64,000 nt of DNA, taken from contig JACPDI010000014.1 in NCBI GenBank assembly GCA_016184105.1, positions 30,549 to 94,548 on the forward strand, written 5' to 3'. Positions 17,250-26,450 of this stretch are shown here, in pieces. Below the pieces are notes generated by a model. That model saw only the letters and a program-made list of their open reading frames with translations, ran no database searches and had not been told where the DNA came from. The stretch is from Acidobacteriota bacterium. GTDB lineage: Bacteria; Acidobacteriota; Vicinamibacteria; Vicinamibacterales; 2-12-FULL-66-21. Made by a program: the position numbers and the translations under genes. Position 1 is the first letter of the stretch, and each line of letters opens with the position of its first letter.

Positions 17250-18590
17250 ATGGCGCTCAAGACCTACGGCACGATGGCGGTGGACTGGGAGCAGCGCGTC
17301 GATTTCGACCGGCTCCGCCGCGAACGGCTGGCGCGCGCGCGCGCCGAGATGGACAGGACGGCGCTGGGCTCGCTGCTCTGCTTCGACATGAACAACGTGC
17401 GGTACATCACCGCGACGCACATCGGCACGTGGGCGCAGGACAAGGCGAACCGCTTCACGCTGTTGCCCCGCGGCCACGAACCGATCCTCTGGGACTTCGG
17501 GTCGGCGGCGCGGCACCACCAGCTCCACTGCCCGTGGCTCGGCGAGCGCTCGCGCCCGGGAATCTCGCTGCTGCGCGGCGCGATGTCCCCCGAGATGGGA
17601 CGCGCCGAGGACGTCGCGCGCAAGATCCGGATCGAGCTGGAGTCGCGCGGCCTGCACAAAGAGCCGGTCGGCATCGACATCATCGAGCCGCCGGTGCTCT
17701 TCGCGCTGCAGAAGGAAGGGCTCACCGTCGTGGACGGCCAGCAGGTCCTGTCCGACGCGCGCGTGATCAAGACGCAGGACGAGATCACGCTGCTGAACAT
17801 GGCGGCGATGATGGTCGACGCGGCGTACGACGAACTGTACCGCGCGATGAAACCCGGGATGCGCGAGAACGAGGCGGTCGGCCTCGTCTCCAAGGTCCTG
17901 TACGACCTCGGATCGGAGTACGTCGAGGCCGTGAACGCGATCTCCGGCGAGCGCTGCAACCCGCATCCGCACGTGTTCTCGGATCGCGTGCTGCGTCCGG
18001 GCGACCCCGTGTACTACGACATCCTGCACTCGTACATGGGCTATCGCACGTGCTACTACCGCTGCTTCTCCGTGGGATTCGGATCGCGCGCGATGGTGGA
18101 CGCCTACAAGCGGTGCCGCGATTACCTCGACGCCGCCATCGAGCTGATCCGCCCCGGCCGCACCACCGCCGAGGTGGCCGCGGTCTGGCCGCGCGCGCAG
18201 GATTTCGGGTTCGCCAGCGAGGAGGCCGCCTTCGCGCTGCAGTACGGCCACGGCGTCGGCCTGGCCATCTGGGAGAAGCCCGTCATCAGCCGGCTCGTGT
18301 CGCTCGAACATCCGTACGAGTTGAAGCCGGGGATGGTCTTCGCGCTCGAGACATTCTGGCCGTCGACCGACGGCTGGAGCGCCGCCCGCATCGAGGAAGA
18401 AATCGTCGTGACCGAAGCGGGGCACGAGGTGATCACGCGCTTCCCCGCCGAGAAGCTGCTCGTGGCCGGCGCGCACTACGTCACGGTTGACGGGCCGCTG
18501 CCCGCCACGCGCGAGGTCGAGGTGGCACCGAGCGCGGACGTGAAGGCGTTGATTGACGCGGGCGCGAGGACGGAACGCGTGGGGGTCTGA
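17250..18590 (+). CDS. M24 (creatinase/prolidase-fold) protein with altered metal site
   Basis: 446 residues starting at an ATG preceded by CGAGGAG. It has an N-terminal creatinase domain and a C-terminal pita-bread domain. In dimetal M24 enzymes five ligands are expected (Asp, Asp, His, Glu, Glu). D257 (YYDIL), H334 (GHGVG), E367 (LETF) and E382-384 are present, but the second Asp is Cys (C268 in GYRTCYYR). The protein may therefore bind one metal or none, as creatinase does, or follow the path of DddP, an M24 member that is a lyase rather than a peptidase. Its place between E1 beta and E2 indicates a catabolic role, perhaps opening a C-N or C-S bond to release the 2-oxo acid precursor. The function is not established. 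Confidence 0.85.
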   Translation: MALKTYGTMAVDWEQRVDFDRLRRERLARARAEMDRTALGSLLCFDMNNVRYITATHIGTWAQDKANRFTLLPRGHEPILWDFGSAARHHQLHCPWLGERSRPGISLLRGAMSPEMGRAEDVARKIRIELESRGLHKEPVGIDIIEPPVLFALQKEGLTVVDGQQVLSDARVIKTQDEITLLNMAAMMVDAAYDELYRAMKPGMRENEAVGLVSKVLYDLGSEYVEAVNAISGERCNPHPHVFSDRVLRPGDPVYYDILHSYMGYRTCYYRCFSVGFGSRAMVDAYKRCRDYLDAAIELIRPGRTTAEVAAVWPRAQDFGFASEEAAFALQYGHGVGLAIWEKPVISRLVSLEHPYELKPGMVFALETFWPSTDGWSAARIEEEIVVTEAGHEVITRFPAEKLLVAGAHYVTVDGPLPATREVEVAPSADVKALIDAGARTERVGV

Positions 18591-18594
18591 GCGA

Positions 18595-19746
18595 ATGGCC
18601 GTACACGTCGTGATGCCTGCCCTCGAGATGGCGCAGGAAACGGGCAAGCTCGTCGCGTGGCGGAAGCAGGAAGGCGAGTCCGTCCGCAAAGGCGAGCTGC
18701 TGATGGAAGTCGAAACCGACAAGGCCGTCGTCGAGATCGAGGCGTCGGCGGACGGCGTGCTCGCCGGCGTTCGCGCCCGCGAAGGGGACGTCGTCGCCGT
18801 GGGCCAGACGATCGCCTGGATCGTCGCGCCGGGCGAGCAGCCACCCGCCGAGACCCAGCCGGCCCGGACGGGACGCGAGACCGTCCACCATCAGGCGGCG
18901 GACATGCCACCGCCCTCGCGCGCGGCGGCGGACGCAGGCGCGCGGCCGTTGATGTCACCCAAGGCACGCCGGCTGGCGGCCGAGCGCGGCGTCGCGGTGG
19001 AGGCAGGCTCCGGACCCGGGGGCGCCGTCCTCGCGGCGGACCTCGCGGGATCGGCCGCGGCATCGGCGTCGGCCGGGGCGCTGCCCGCGACGTGGCGCGT
19101 GATGGCGGAGCGCATGGCCGCGTCGTGGTCCACCGTGCCGCACTTCTTCGTCGCCCGCGATGTCGATGCGGGTTCGCTCGCGGCCCTGCGCGCGCGCCTC
19201 AACACGACCGCCGGCGCGCCCCGCGAGATCACCGTCACCGATCTGCTCGTGGCGCTCGTCGCGCGGGCGCTCCGGAGGCATCCGGGCATCAACGCGAGCT
19301 GGATGGACGGCGCCGTCCAGGCACACGCGCAGGTCAACATCGGTGTCGCGATTGGCGTTGACAACGGCGTGGTCGCCCCGGTCATCCGTGACGCCGACCG
19401 CCTGGACGTTGCCGCCCTCGCCGAGCGCCGCGGCCAGCTCGTCGATCGCGCGCGCGCCGGCCGCCTGCAGCCGTCCGATCTCACCGGCGGAACCTTCACC
19501 ATCAGCAATCTGGGCATGTACGAGGTCGATGCCTTCAGCGCGATCGTCAACGCGCCGCAGGCCGCGATCCTCGCGGTCGGGCGGATCGCCGACCGCGTGG
19601 TCGCGCGGGAGGGCCGTCCCGCCGTGCGCCCCATGATGAGCGTCACGCTCTCCTCCGATCATCGCGTGATCGACGGCGTCCGCGCAGCGGCGTTCCTCGC
19701 CGACCTCGCGCGCCTGATCGAAGACGCAGAGGGGTCGCTGTCATGA
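18595..19746 (+). CDS. 2-oxoacid dehydrogenase E2 component (lipoyl acyltransferase)
   Basis: 383 residues. The N-terminal lipoyl domain (about 1-80) carries the lipoylated Lys in VETDKAVVEIEA. A Pro/Ala-rich linker leads to a peripheral-subunit-binding domain (SPKARRLAAERGV, about 115-155). The catalytic domain ends with the active-site SSDHRVIDG motif. The single lipoyl domain and short linker match compact acetoin/branched-chain-type E2s. The core assembles into a cubic or dodecahedral complex with E1. No E3 (dihydrolipoamide dehydrogenase) gene follows, so the shared housekeeping E3 must be recruited. It overlaps the aldehyde dehydrogenase start (ATGA). Confidence 0.93.
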   Translation: MAVHVVMPALEMAQETGKLVAWRKQEGESVRKGELLMEVETDKAVVEIEASADGVLAGVRAREGDVVAVGQTIAWIVAPGEQPPAETQPARTGRETVHHQAADMPPPSRAAADAGARPLMSPKARRLAAERGVAVEAGSGPGGAVLAADLAGSAAASASAGALPATWRVMAERMAASWSTVPHFFVARDVDAGSLAALRARLNTTAGAPREITVTDLLVALVARALRRHPGINASWMDGAVQAHAQVNIGVAIGVDNGVVAPVIRDADRLDVAALAERRGQLVDRARAGRLQPSDLTGGTFTISNLGMYEVDAFSAIVNAPQAAILAVGRIADRVVAREGRPAVRPMMSVTLSSDHRVIDGVRAAAFLADLARLIEDAEGSLS

Positions 19747-21236
19747 GTCGCCCCGATCGGCTGCGCGGCGACAGCCGCCGGCCGGCCGCCGCAAGCCTCG
19801 ACCGTCCGGCGCTGGGCGAGTTCCACTGTCTGATCGCCGGCCGTCGCGTCACGACGGGACAGCTCTCGCACGTGCGCAGCCCCTACGACGACACGCTCGT
19901 CGCGGTGACGCACCGCGCGGGACCGCGCGAGATCGAGCAGGCGATCCAGGGCGCCGCCGAGGCGTTCCCGATCACGCGGCGCCTGCCCTCCTGGCAGCGG
20001 TCGCAGGTCCTCGAGAGCGTCAGCGCCGGGATCGCCTCGCGCGCCGAGGAGCTGGCGCGCGTCCTGGCCCTCGAGGCGGGCAAGCCGATGAAGGCCGCCC
20101 GTCTCGAGGTCGCACGCGCGGCGTTCACCTTCAAGGTGGCGTCCGAGGAGGCGCGGCGGATCTACGGCGAGATCGTCCCGCTCGACTGGCTGCCGGGCAG
20201 CGAACGGCGCGAGGCGCACGTGCGGCGCGTGCCCCTCGGGCCCGTGGCGGGCATCACCCCCTTCAATTTCCCGTTGAACCTGGTCGCGCACAAGGTGGCG
20301 CCCGCCGTCGCGGCGGGAGATCCCGTCATCATCCGGCCCGCGAGCCAGACGCCGGTCTCCTCCCTGCTGCTGGCCGACCTGATCCTCGAGGCGGGCTGGC
20401 CCGCCGGAGCGCTCAGCGTCGTCCCGAGCAGCACCGCCGACGCCGCGCCGCTCGTGGAGGACGACCGCATCACGCTGCTGTCGTTCACGGGCAGCCCCGC
20501 CGTCGGGTGGGAGTTGAAGCGCCGCGCCGGGCGCAAGCGCGTGACCCTCGAGCTCGGTGGCAACGCCGCCGTCATTGTCCACAGCGACGCGGACCTCGCC
20601 TACGCCGCCGAGCGCATCGCGTGGGGCGGCTTCTCGTACGCCGGGCAGTCGTGCATCTCGGTCCAGCGCGTCTTCGTCCATGCGCCGGCGTACGAGCGTT
20701 TCCGCGAGCTGTTTCTCGGGCGCGTCAGGGCGTTGAAGGCGGGCGACCCGCTCGCCGAAGCGACCGACGTCGGCCCGCTCATCGACCGCACCGCCGCCCA
20801 ACGCGTGCGGGCCTGGATCGACGAGGCGCGTGGTGAAGGCGCGCGCGTGCTCGCGGGGGGAACGCTTCAGGGGTCGGTGCTCGCGCCCACGGTGCTCGAG
20901 GACGTGCGGCCGGAGATGCGCGTGGCCTGCCAGGAAGTGTTCGCGCCGCTCGTCGGCCTCGTGCGCTACGACGAGGTGGCGGCGGCGATTGCCTCGGCCA
21001 ACGCGAGCGACTTCGGGCTGCAGGCGGGCGTGTTCACGCACGACGAGCGGATTATCACCGCCGCGATCGAAGGCATCGACGCCGGCGGCGTGATGGTGAA
21101 CGACGTCTCCACGTTCCGCATCGACCACATGCCCTACGGCGGACTGAAGCTCTCCGGGTTCGGCCGGGAGGGCGTGCGCTACGCCATCGAAGAAATGACC
21201 GAGATGAAGCTCGTGACCTACAACCACCGGATGTAG
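19743..21236 (+). CDS. NAD(P)-dependent aldehyde dehydrogenase
   Basis: 497 residues of the aldehyde dehydrogenase superfamily. The nucleophile is C304 (SYAGQSCISVQR). The general base Glu is in VTLELGGNAAVI and the cofactor loop in FTGSPAVGWELK. The C-terminal PYGGLKLSGFGREG motif contacts the oligomer interface. Sequence character resembles lactaldehyde, phenylacetaldehyde-type and phosphonoacetaldehyde dehydrogenases that yield free acids, rather than CoA-acylating types. In the operon it would oxidise a semialdehyde produced upstream. It is coupled by a four-base overlap to the E2 gene, and a GTG-initiated transporter gene follows after 17 bases. Confidence 0.92.
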   Translation: MSRPDRLRGDSRRPAAASLDRPALGEFHCLIAGRRVTTGQLSHVRSPYDDTLVAVTHRAGPREIEQAIQGAAEAFPITRRLPSWQRSQVLESVSAGIASRAEELARVLALEAGKPMKAARLEVARAAFTFKVASEEARRIYGEIVPLDWLPGSERREAHVRRVPLGPVAGITPFNFPLNLVAHKVAPAVAAGDPVIIRPASQTPVSSLLLADLILEAGWPAGALSVVPSSTADAAPLVEDDRITLLSFTGSPAVGWELKRRAGRKRVTLELGGNAAVIVHSDADLAYAAERIAWGGFSYAGQSCISVQRVFVHAPAYERFRELFLGRVRALKAGDPLAEATDVGPLIDRTAAQRVRAWIDEARGEGARVLAGGTLQGSVLAPTVLEDVRPEMRVACQEVFAPLVGLVRYDEVAAAIASANASDFGLQAGVFTHDERIITAAIEGIDAGGVMVNDVSTFRIDHMPYGGLKLSGFGREGVRYAIEEMTEMKLVTYNHRM

Positions 21237-21253
21237 CCGGCGGGGAGGGACCC

Positions 21254-22600
21254 GTGACACAGGCGGCCCGAAAGAAACCGCTCTACCGTCAGCTCTGGGT
21301 GCACGTGCTGATCGGCATGACGCTTGGCGTGTTGCTCGGACACTTTGCCCCGGCCACCGGCGCCGCGATGAAGCCGCTCGGCGACGCCTTCATCAAGCTG
21401 ATCAAGATGATCATCGCGCCGATCATCTTCGTCTCGGTGGTCGCCGGCCTCTGCAAGATGTCGAACATGAAGGAGGTCGGCCGCATCGGCGTGCGCGCCG
21501 CAGTCGCCTTCGAGATCGTGTCCACCGTCGCGATGATCGTCGGGCTCATCGTCGGCCTCCTGGCGCGCCCCGGCGCGGGTTTCAACGCGGATCCCGCCTC
21601 GCTCGATGCGGGAGCGGTGTCGGCGTACGCCGGCCGGTCGAGCGCGCCCGTTGGCACCGTCGACTTCTTCCTCGGGATCATCCCCGAGACCGTCGTCGGC
21701 GCGTTCGCCACGGGGTACATCCTGCAGGTGCTGTTCTTCTCGATCCTCTTCGGGCTGGCGCTGCTCCGTCTCGGGGAGAAGGGGCGCCCGCTGGTGCATC
21801 TCATCGAGCAGCTGTCGTCCGCGTTTTTCGCGGCGCTCGCGCTCATCATGAACCTCGCGCCCATCGGCACGTTCGGAGCGATGGCGTTCGCGATCGGCAG
21901 GTACGGCATCGGCTCGCTCGTCCCGATGTTCAAGGTGGTGGCGGCGGTCTATCTCACCTGCTTCTTCTTCGTCATCGTCTTCATGGGGCTCCTCGCCTGG
22001 GTCGTGGGCTTCTCCATCTGGAAGTACCTCGCCTACATCAAGGAGGAGATCCTCCTCGTGCTCGCGACCTCCACGTCAGAAGTCGCGCTGCCGCGCCTCA
22101 TGAACAAGCTCGAACGCGCGGGCTGCAAGCAGAGCGTCGTGGGCCTGGTCGTGCCCACGGGTTACTCGTTCAACCAGGACGGCTCCGCGATCTACCAGAC
22201 GATCTCCGTGATGTTCATCGCGCAGGCGATGAACATCCACCTGACCTGGGGGGAGATTCTCACGTTCCTCACGGTGCTGCTCTTCAGCTCGAAGGGAGCC
22301 GCCGGCGTCTCCGGCTCCGCGTTCGTGGTCCTCGCGGCCACGCTCGCGTCGGTCGGCACGCTGCCGGTCGCCGGCATGGCGCTGCTGCTCGGCATCGAGC
22401 GGTTCATGTCGATGGCGCGCGGGACCACGAACATGATCTGCAACGGCGCGGTGACGATCTTCGTCGCGTGGTGGGACAAGGCGCTCGACCTCGCGGAGCT
22501 GCGGCGCGCGCTCAGCGGGGGGGCCGCGTGGCCCGGCGCGGCGGCGGAGGCGGCGGACGTCCGCCCGGCGGCGGCGCGTGCCGAGGTGGAGCGCACGTGA
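21254..22600 (+). CDS. DctA/GltP-type dicarboxylate/amino acid:cation symporter
   Basis: 448 residues starting at a GTG behind a strong GGGGAGGGA ribosome-binding site. The protein has eight transmembrane segments and the two hairpin loops of the DAACS family. The hairpin-1 region reads LATSTSEVALPRLM, which matches the serine-rich re-entrant loop of DctA. The substrate/cation-binding TM7 reads VPTGYSFNQDGSAIYQT, and TM8 carries the Arg/Asn residues (MARGTTNMICNG). Known members import C4-dicarboxylates, Glu/Asp or citrate with protons or sodium. The last codon overlaps the start of a binding-protein gene (GTGA). Confidence 0.93.
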   Translation: MTQAARKKPLYRQLWVHVLIGMTLGVLLGHFAPATGAAMKPLGDAFIKLIKMIIAPIIFVSVVAGLCKMSNMKEVGRIGVRAAVAFEIVSTVAMIVGLIVGLLARPGAGFNADPASLDAGAVSAYAGRSSAPVGTVDFFLGIIPETVVGAFATGYILQVLFFSILFGLALLRLGEKGRPLVHLIEQLSSAFFAALALIMNLAPIGTFGAMAFAIGRYGIGSLVPMFKVVAAVYLTCFFFVIVFMGLLAWVVGFSIWKYLAYIKEEILLVLATSTSEVALPRLMNKLERAGCKQSVVGLVVPTGYSFNQDGSAIYQTISVMFIAQAMNIHLTWGEILTFLTVLLFSSKGAAGVSGSAFVVLAATLASVGTLPVAGMALLLGIERFMSMARGTTNMICNGAVTIFVAWWDKALDLAELRRALSGGAAWPGAAAEAADVRPAAARAEVERT

Positions 22601-23586
22601 GGCGGCGCGCCTGGTGCCTGCTCGTCGCGTGCGCGGCGCTGGCCGGGGCACGGCCGGCGGCGCAGGCGCCTGCCGCGCGGCGGCTCAACGTCGTCGCGTT
22701 CTCGAGCGTGCCGACCTTTCCGCTGCGCGTCGCCGAGGCGCGCGGCCTGTTCGCCGCCCGCGGCCTCGCGGTGCACGTCGAGATCACGCCGAACTCGCCG
22801 GCGCTTCGCGACGGCCTGGCGGCAGGCAGGTACGACATCGCGCACGCCGCCGTCGACAACGCGATCGCGATGGTCGAGACCGCGGGCACGGACGTCGTCA
22901 TCGTGCTCGGCGGCGACGACTCGATGAACGAGGTCATCGTCCAGCCCGGGATCCGATCGATCGCCGACCTCAAGGGGCGCAGCGTCCTCGTGGATGCGCC
23001 GAACACCGCCTACGCGCTGCAGTTGAGGAAGATCCTGCGCGCCGCGGGGGTGCGCGAGGGGGACTACGAGCTGAAGGCGATCGGCGGGACGCCGCAGCGG
23101 ATGAAGGCGATGCTCGCCGAAAGCACGAACGCCGCGTCGATGCTGAATCCGCCGTTTTCGATCCAGGCGGTGCGCGGCGGGCTCCGCTCGCTGGGGACCG
23201 CGGCCAGCCTGCTCGGCGCGTACCAGGGCATGGGCGCGTTCGTCCGCCGCGACTGGGGGCGCGCGAACCGGCAGACGCTGGTCGATTACCTGTCGGCGTT
23301 CGTCGAGGCCCAGCGGTGGCTCGTCGCGCCGGAGCACAAGACCGAAGCCGTCGACCTGATGGCGCGTGCGCTGCAGCTCGATCGCGATGTCGCCGCGGAG
23401 ACCTACGCGCGTGGCGTTGCCGCGCTGGCGCCGGACGCGCGGATTGACCTCGCAGGCCTTCGCAGCGTCCTGGAGCTGCGGGCGGAGATCGAAGGGCAAT
23501 GGGGCGGGCGCGCGCCCGCGCCGGAGCGGTATGTCGATTCGACGTATCACGACGCGGCGCTCGCGGCGTTGAAGGCCGGCCGCTGA
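22597..23586 (+). CDS. Solitary NMT1/THI5-like periplasmic substrate-binding protein
   Basis: 329 residues from a GTG that overlaps the symporter stop. A signal peptide (RRRAWCLLVACAALAGARPAAQ) precedes a type-2 periplasmic binding fold of the SsuA/NMT1 family: NVVAFSSVPTFPLRVAEARG, GRYDIAHAAVDNAIAMVE, and the hinge IADLKGRSVLVDAPNTAYAL. No ABC permease or ATPase gene is in the operon. Translational coupling to a DctA-type secondary transporter is unusual and may mean that the protein delivers substrate to it or acts as a sensor. A truncated homologue is at 7084-7254 in the divergent operon, so each arm once carried a copy. Confidence 0.9.
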   Translation: MRRRAWCLLVACAALAGARPAAQAPAARRLNVVAFSSVPTFPLRVAEARGLFAARGLAVHVEITPNSPALRDGLAAGRYDIAHAAVDNAIAMVETAGTDVVIVLGGDDSMNEVIVQPGIRSIADLKGRSVLVDAPNTAYALQLRKILRAAGVREGDYELKAIGGTPQRMKAMLAESTNAASMLNPPFSIQAVRGGLRSLGTAASLLGAYQGMGAFVRRDWGRANRQTLVDYLSAFVEAQRWLVAPEHKTEAVDLMARALQLDRDVAAETYARGVAALAPDARIDLAGLRSVLELRAEIEGQWGGRAPAPERYVDSTYHDAALAALKAGR

Positions 23587-23608
23587 TCGGCCGGCGGGGA
23601 GGACTCGA

Positions 23609-24628
23609 ATGGTGCGGACGCTTGCGCTCGTCTGCTGCGGCGTGTGGTGTCTCCAGGCGCCGGTTGCAGGGCAGGAACCCGCGAAGGTCTTCGGCCTGGA
23701 ACAGACGAAGGCCTTCGGCCCGGTGCGCGTCACCGAGCCGTGGGAATCGATCGTGGTCACCGAGGCGGTGCCCAACTCGGACATCCCCGCCGAGATCACG
23801 CTGCTCGAGACCGTCGACGGCCTCTTCACGCCGATCGGCATCCGCCGCCCCAAGGGGCGCGGGCCGTTTCCCATCGTGCTGTTCTTCACGGGCAACGGCG
23901 GCTCCGGCCTCGCCCACGTCCGCGACTACATCAACAACCGCGCGTACACCATGGAGCGCTTCCTCAAGGAGGGCTACGCGGTCGGCTTCCTGAACTACCG
24001 CGCGGAAAGCTGGTTCACCTACACCGTTGCGCCGCCGCTCAGGCTCGGCAGGCAGCAGGCGAACCAGGCGACCAACCGGCCGGTGCTCGAGTACGACGAC
24101 CTGATGACGATCGTCGAGTACGTGAAGCGGCTGCCCTACGTGGACCCGAACCGCGTGGGGCTGGTCGGCAACAGCCACGGCGGCGGGATGATCCTGCGGG
24201 CCGCGGCGGAAGGGATCGGCGCGCGGGCCGCGATCGTGTCCGAGCCCGACGCGAGCGAGTTCCTGCAGATGAAGGAGGCGGTGTTCGCCGCCGACAACCC
24301 AATCTACCGCACGGTCGAATCGGTCGCGCCGCACCTCGACAAGGAGGTGGCCATGGAGCGCATCCGCCGGATCACGCTGCCGATCCTGCTGATGAACCGC
24401 GACCAGGACGAGCTGCAGGGGCTCTTCGAGACCGTGTACGTCTGGATGAAGGAAGCCGGGAAGACGATCACGCGCGTGTCGTTCGATCACCCCGTGCACG
24501 GCTACATCATCCGCGTGCCCAGGGACGAAACAGGCGTGTACCGCCCGGACCGGATTCAGCTCGAGGCCATCCAGATGGCCCTCGATTTCTTCAAGGCACA
24601 GATGCCGTCCGAACACTCAACGAGGTGA
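23609..24628 (+). CDS. Exported serine hydrolase, S9/dienelactone-hydrolase-like
   Basis: 339 residues with a signal peptide (MVRTLALVCCGVWCLQAPVAG). The core shows PIGIRRPKGRGPFPIVLFFT, nucleophile Ser in VGNSHGGGMI, acid Asp in NRDQDELQG and His in FDHPVHGYII. It is a paralogue of the gene at 12407-13495, but with a canonical GxSxG elbow. Periplasmic esterase or peptidase activity on the imported substrate is the most economical reading. A strong GGGGAGGA lies upstream, and the next gene starts three bases after its stop, so it is in the middle of the plus-strand operon. Confidence 0.88.
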   Translation: MVRTLALVCCGVWCLQAPVAGQEPAKVFGLEQTKAFGPVRVTEPWESIVVTEAVPNSDIPAEITLLETVDGLFTPIGIRRPKGRGPFPIVLFFTGNGGSGLAHVRDYINNRAYTMERFLKEGYAVGFLNYRAESWFTYTVAPPLRLGRQQANQATNRPVLEYDDLMTIVEYVKRLPYVDPNRVGLVGNSHGGGMILRAAAEGIGARAAIVSEPDASEFLQMKEAVFAADNPIYRTVESVAPHLDKEVAMERIRRITLPILLMNRDQDELQGLFETVYVWMKEAGKTITRVSFDHPVHGYIIRVPRDETGVYRPDRIQLEAIQMALDFFKAQMPSEHSTR

Positions 24629-24631
24629 CAC

Positions 24632-26308
24632 ATGTCGATGTCGCGCACGGATCCGGATTCATCGGAAGCACAGGGGCCACACGACAGTGAGGAGCGGAGC
24701 GGCATCAGCCGCCGCGCGCTCCTGACGGGCGCCGCGGGCGTGGCGATCGGCACGCTCGCGCACGCCGTCAGCGCGCGCGCGCAGGTGACCGGCCTCACAC
24801 CGGGGGGCGGCACCGTGCCGTTCCGCCTGCCGAAGGGCGCGCTCCCCTTCCTCGATCGAAAGCAGTACCTCCACAACATGGAGGTCCACGCGCACCTGCC
24901 AGGCGTGCGGTTCACGACCGGCGAGCCGCTCGTCGTGATGTACGCAAGAGGCTCGCAGCGGCTCCTGCCGGGGGGCGCCGGGTTCCTCGATGTCAGCGAC
25001 GGCCGCAAGCCGGTCCTGATCGAGACGGGCAAGGTTCGCACCGGCGGCGCCGTGGCGTACAACTCGAATCTCAAGAAGTGGATCATGGTGGTGTCGGCGG
25101 GGCGGCCGCTCTCCGGGGCGAATCCCCAGTACCCGCTCGGCCAGCACCACCCGGAATATCGCGACAAGATCCTCAACTGGGAAGGTCATCGCGGCATCCG
25201 GACCTACGACGTCACCAACCCGGCCAGGCCGGTCCTGCTGCAGGAATTCAGCACGGGGAAGCGCGGCGGCGGTACCCACCACAACTTCTACGACGGCGGC
25301 AAGTACGCCTACCTCGACGCGGGCTGGGACGACGAGCTGCGGATGGAGAACGCGCAGCGTCCATCGAGCAACGGCATCATGATTGTCGACATGACCGACC
25401 CGGCCAACATCAAGGAAGTGTCCCGGTGGTGGGTGCCGGGGCAGCGCGTCGGCGAAGAGGAAGAATACAAGAAGTACTGGTTCGCCGGCGATCAGTCGTC
25501 ATGGACCGGCAACCACGGCGCGCTGACCGTCCCCAAGCGCGTCGAGGACGGCGGGAGGTACGGCTACGGCGGCTTCGGGCACTTCGGACTGTTCGTGTTC
25601 GACCTCACCGACGTCCGGAACCCGAAGCCGATCGCGCGCTTCCAGGCGCCGTTCGAGTCGATGGGCGGCATTCCGTATCACACGGTCTATCCGCTCGCCG
25701 CCAACATGCGCCATCCGCGCCTGCAGAACCTGCTCATCGGCGTGCCTGAAACGGTGCAGCCGGACTGCCGCGAACCGTACAAGCCGGTGCAGGTCATCGA
25801 CGTCAACGACCCGAAGAACCCGCGTCTGGTCGGCATCTTCCCGCGCCCGGTCGCACCGAAGGATGCCCCGTACGCGGACTTCTGCCAGGCGCGCGGCCGA
25901 TTCGGCTGGCACAACACGCACGCCTGGGCGGCGCCGGGCATCGAGCGTCCGGAAGTCCTCGGCGTGACCGCCTTCGCGGCGGGCATCCGGCTGTTCGATC
26001 TGTCCGACCCGGCGCAGCCGAAGGAAACCGCGTGGTTCGTGCCGGCGCGCGACGGCGAGATCGAGGATTACGAGACCTGGTTCCGCGGCACGGCGGAGAG
26101 CGTGTACATCGAATGGGACCGCAACCTGATCTGGCTCGGCACGCACGAGGGCACGTACTGTCTCTCGTCGCCGGCGCTCGGCAAGCCGATCTTCGAGCCG
26201 AGACCGGTCGAGCGCTGGTCGCAGGCGCACGTGAACGCCGGCTGGGACGATCACACGTCCAAGAGCGTGTACTTCGGCCGCGGACTGCGTGAACGGCTCG
26301 GGCTGTAG
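24632..26308 (+). CDS. Tat-exported LVIVD-repeat beta-propeller protein, copy 1
   Basis: 558 residues. A twin-arginine signal (SRRALLTGAAGVAIGTLAHA, near residue 27) sends the folded protein to the periplasm. The body contains repeated strands such as GIRTYDVTNPARPVLLQEF, GIMIVDMTDPANIKEVSRW, LFVFDLTDVRNPKPIARF and GIRLFDLSDPAQPKETAWF, the LVIVD-repeat pattern that folds as a beta-propeller. Catalytic residues are not recognisable, although there are many conserved His, Trp and Asp residues (GTHHNFYDGG, WHNTHAW). Tat export suggests a bound cofactor or metal. It shares most of its length with the next gene. The function in the pathway is unknown. Confidence 0.85.
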   Translation: MSMSRTDPDSSEAQGPHDSEERSGISRRALLTGAAGVAIGTLAHAVSARAQVTGLTPGGGTVPFRLPKGALPFLDRKQYLHNMEVHAHLPGVRFTTGEPLVVMYARGSQRLLPGGAGFLDVSDGRKPVLIETGKVRTGGAVAYNSNLKKWIMVVSAGRPLSGANPQYPLGQHHPEYRDKILNWEGHRGIRTYDVTNPARPVLLQEFSTGKRGGGTHHNFYDGGKYAYLDAGWDDELRMENAQRPSSNGIMIVDMTDPANIKEVSRWWVPGQRVGEEEEYKKYWFAGDQSSWTGNHGALTVPKRVEDGGRYGYGGFGHFGLFVFDLTDVRNPKPIARFQAPFESMGGIPYHTVYPLAANMRHPRLQNLLIGVPETVQPDCREPYKPVQVIDVNDPKNPRLVGIFPRPVAPKDAPYADFCQARGRFGWHNTHAWAAPGIERPEVLGVTAFAAGIRLFDLSDPAQPKETAWFVPARDGEIEDYETWFRGTAESVYIEWDRNLIWLGTHEGTYCLSSPALGKPIFEPRPVERWSQAHVNAGWDDHTSKSVYFGRGLRERLGL

Positions 26309-26362
26309 AGGGCGCCGCGAAGAGAAGAGGGCGCTGAGAAGCGGGAGGTCGCGTCGAAGAGA

Positions 26363-26396
26363 ACGCCGGGGGCAGCCACAGGGGTCGCCCCGGCGT
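26363..26396 (+). terminator. GC-rich hairpin between the two LVIVD genes
   Basis: ACGCCGGGG (26363-26371) and CCCCGGCGT (26388-26396) form a 9-bp perfect stem with a 16-base loop. There is no T-tract, so it is more likely a pause, mRNA-processing or stabilising element that sets the ratio of the two paralogues than a full terminator. Confidence 0.4.
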
Positions 26397-26450
26397 CCTC
26401 TCTCCGCATCGCTCCGGGCTCCTCAACCTCGCAACTCCCTGGAGGGTCTC

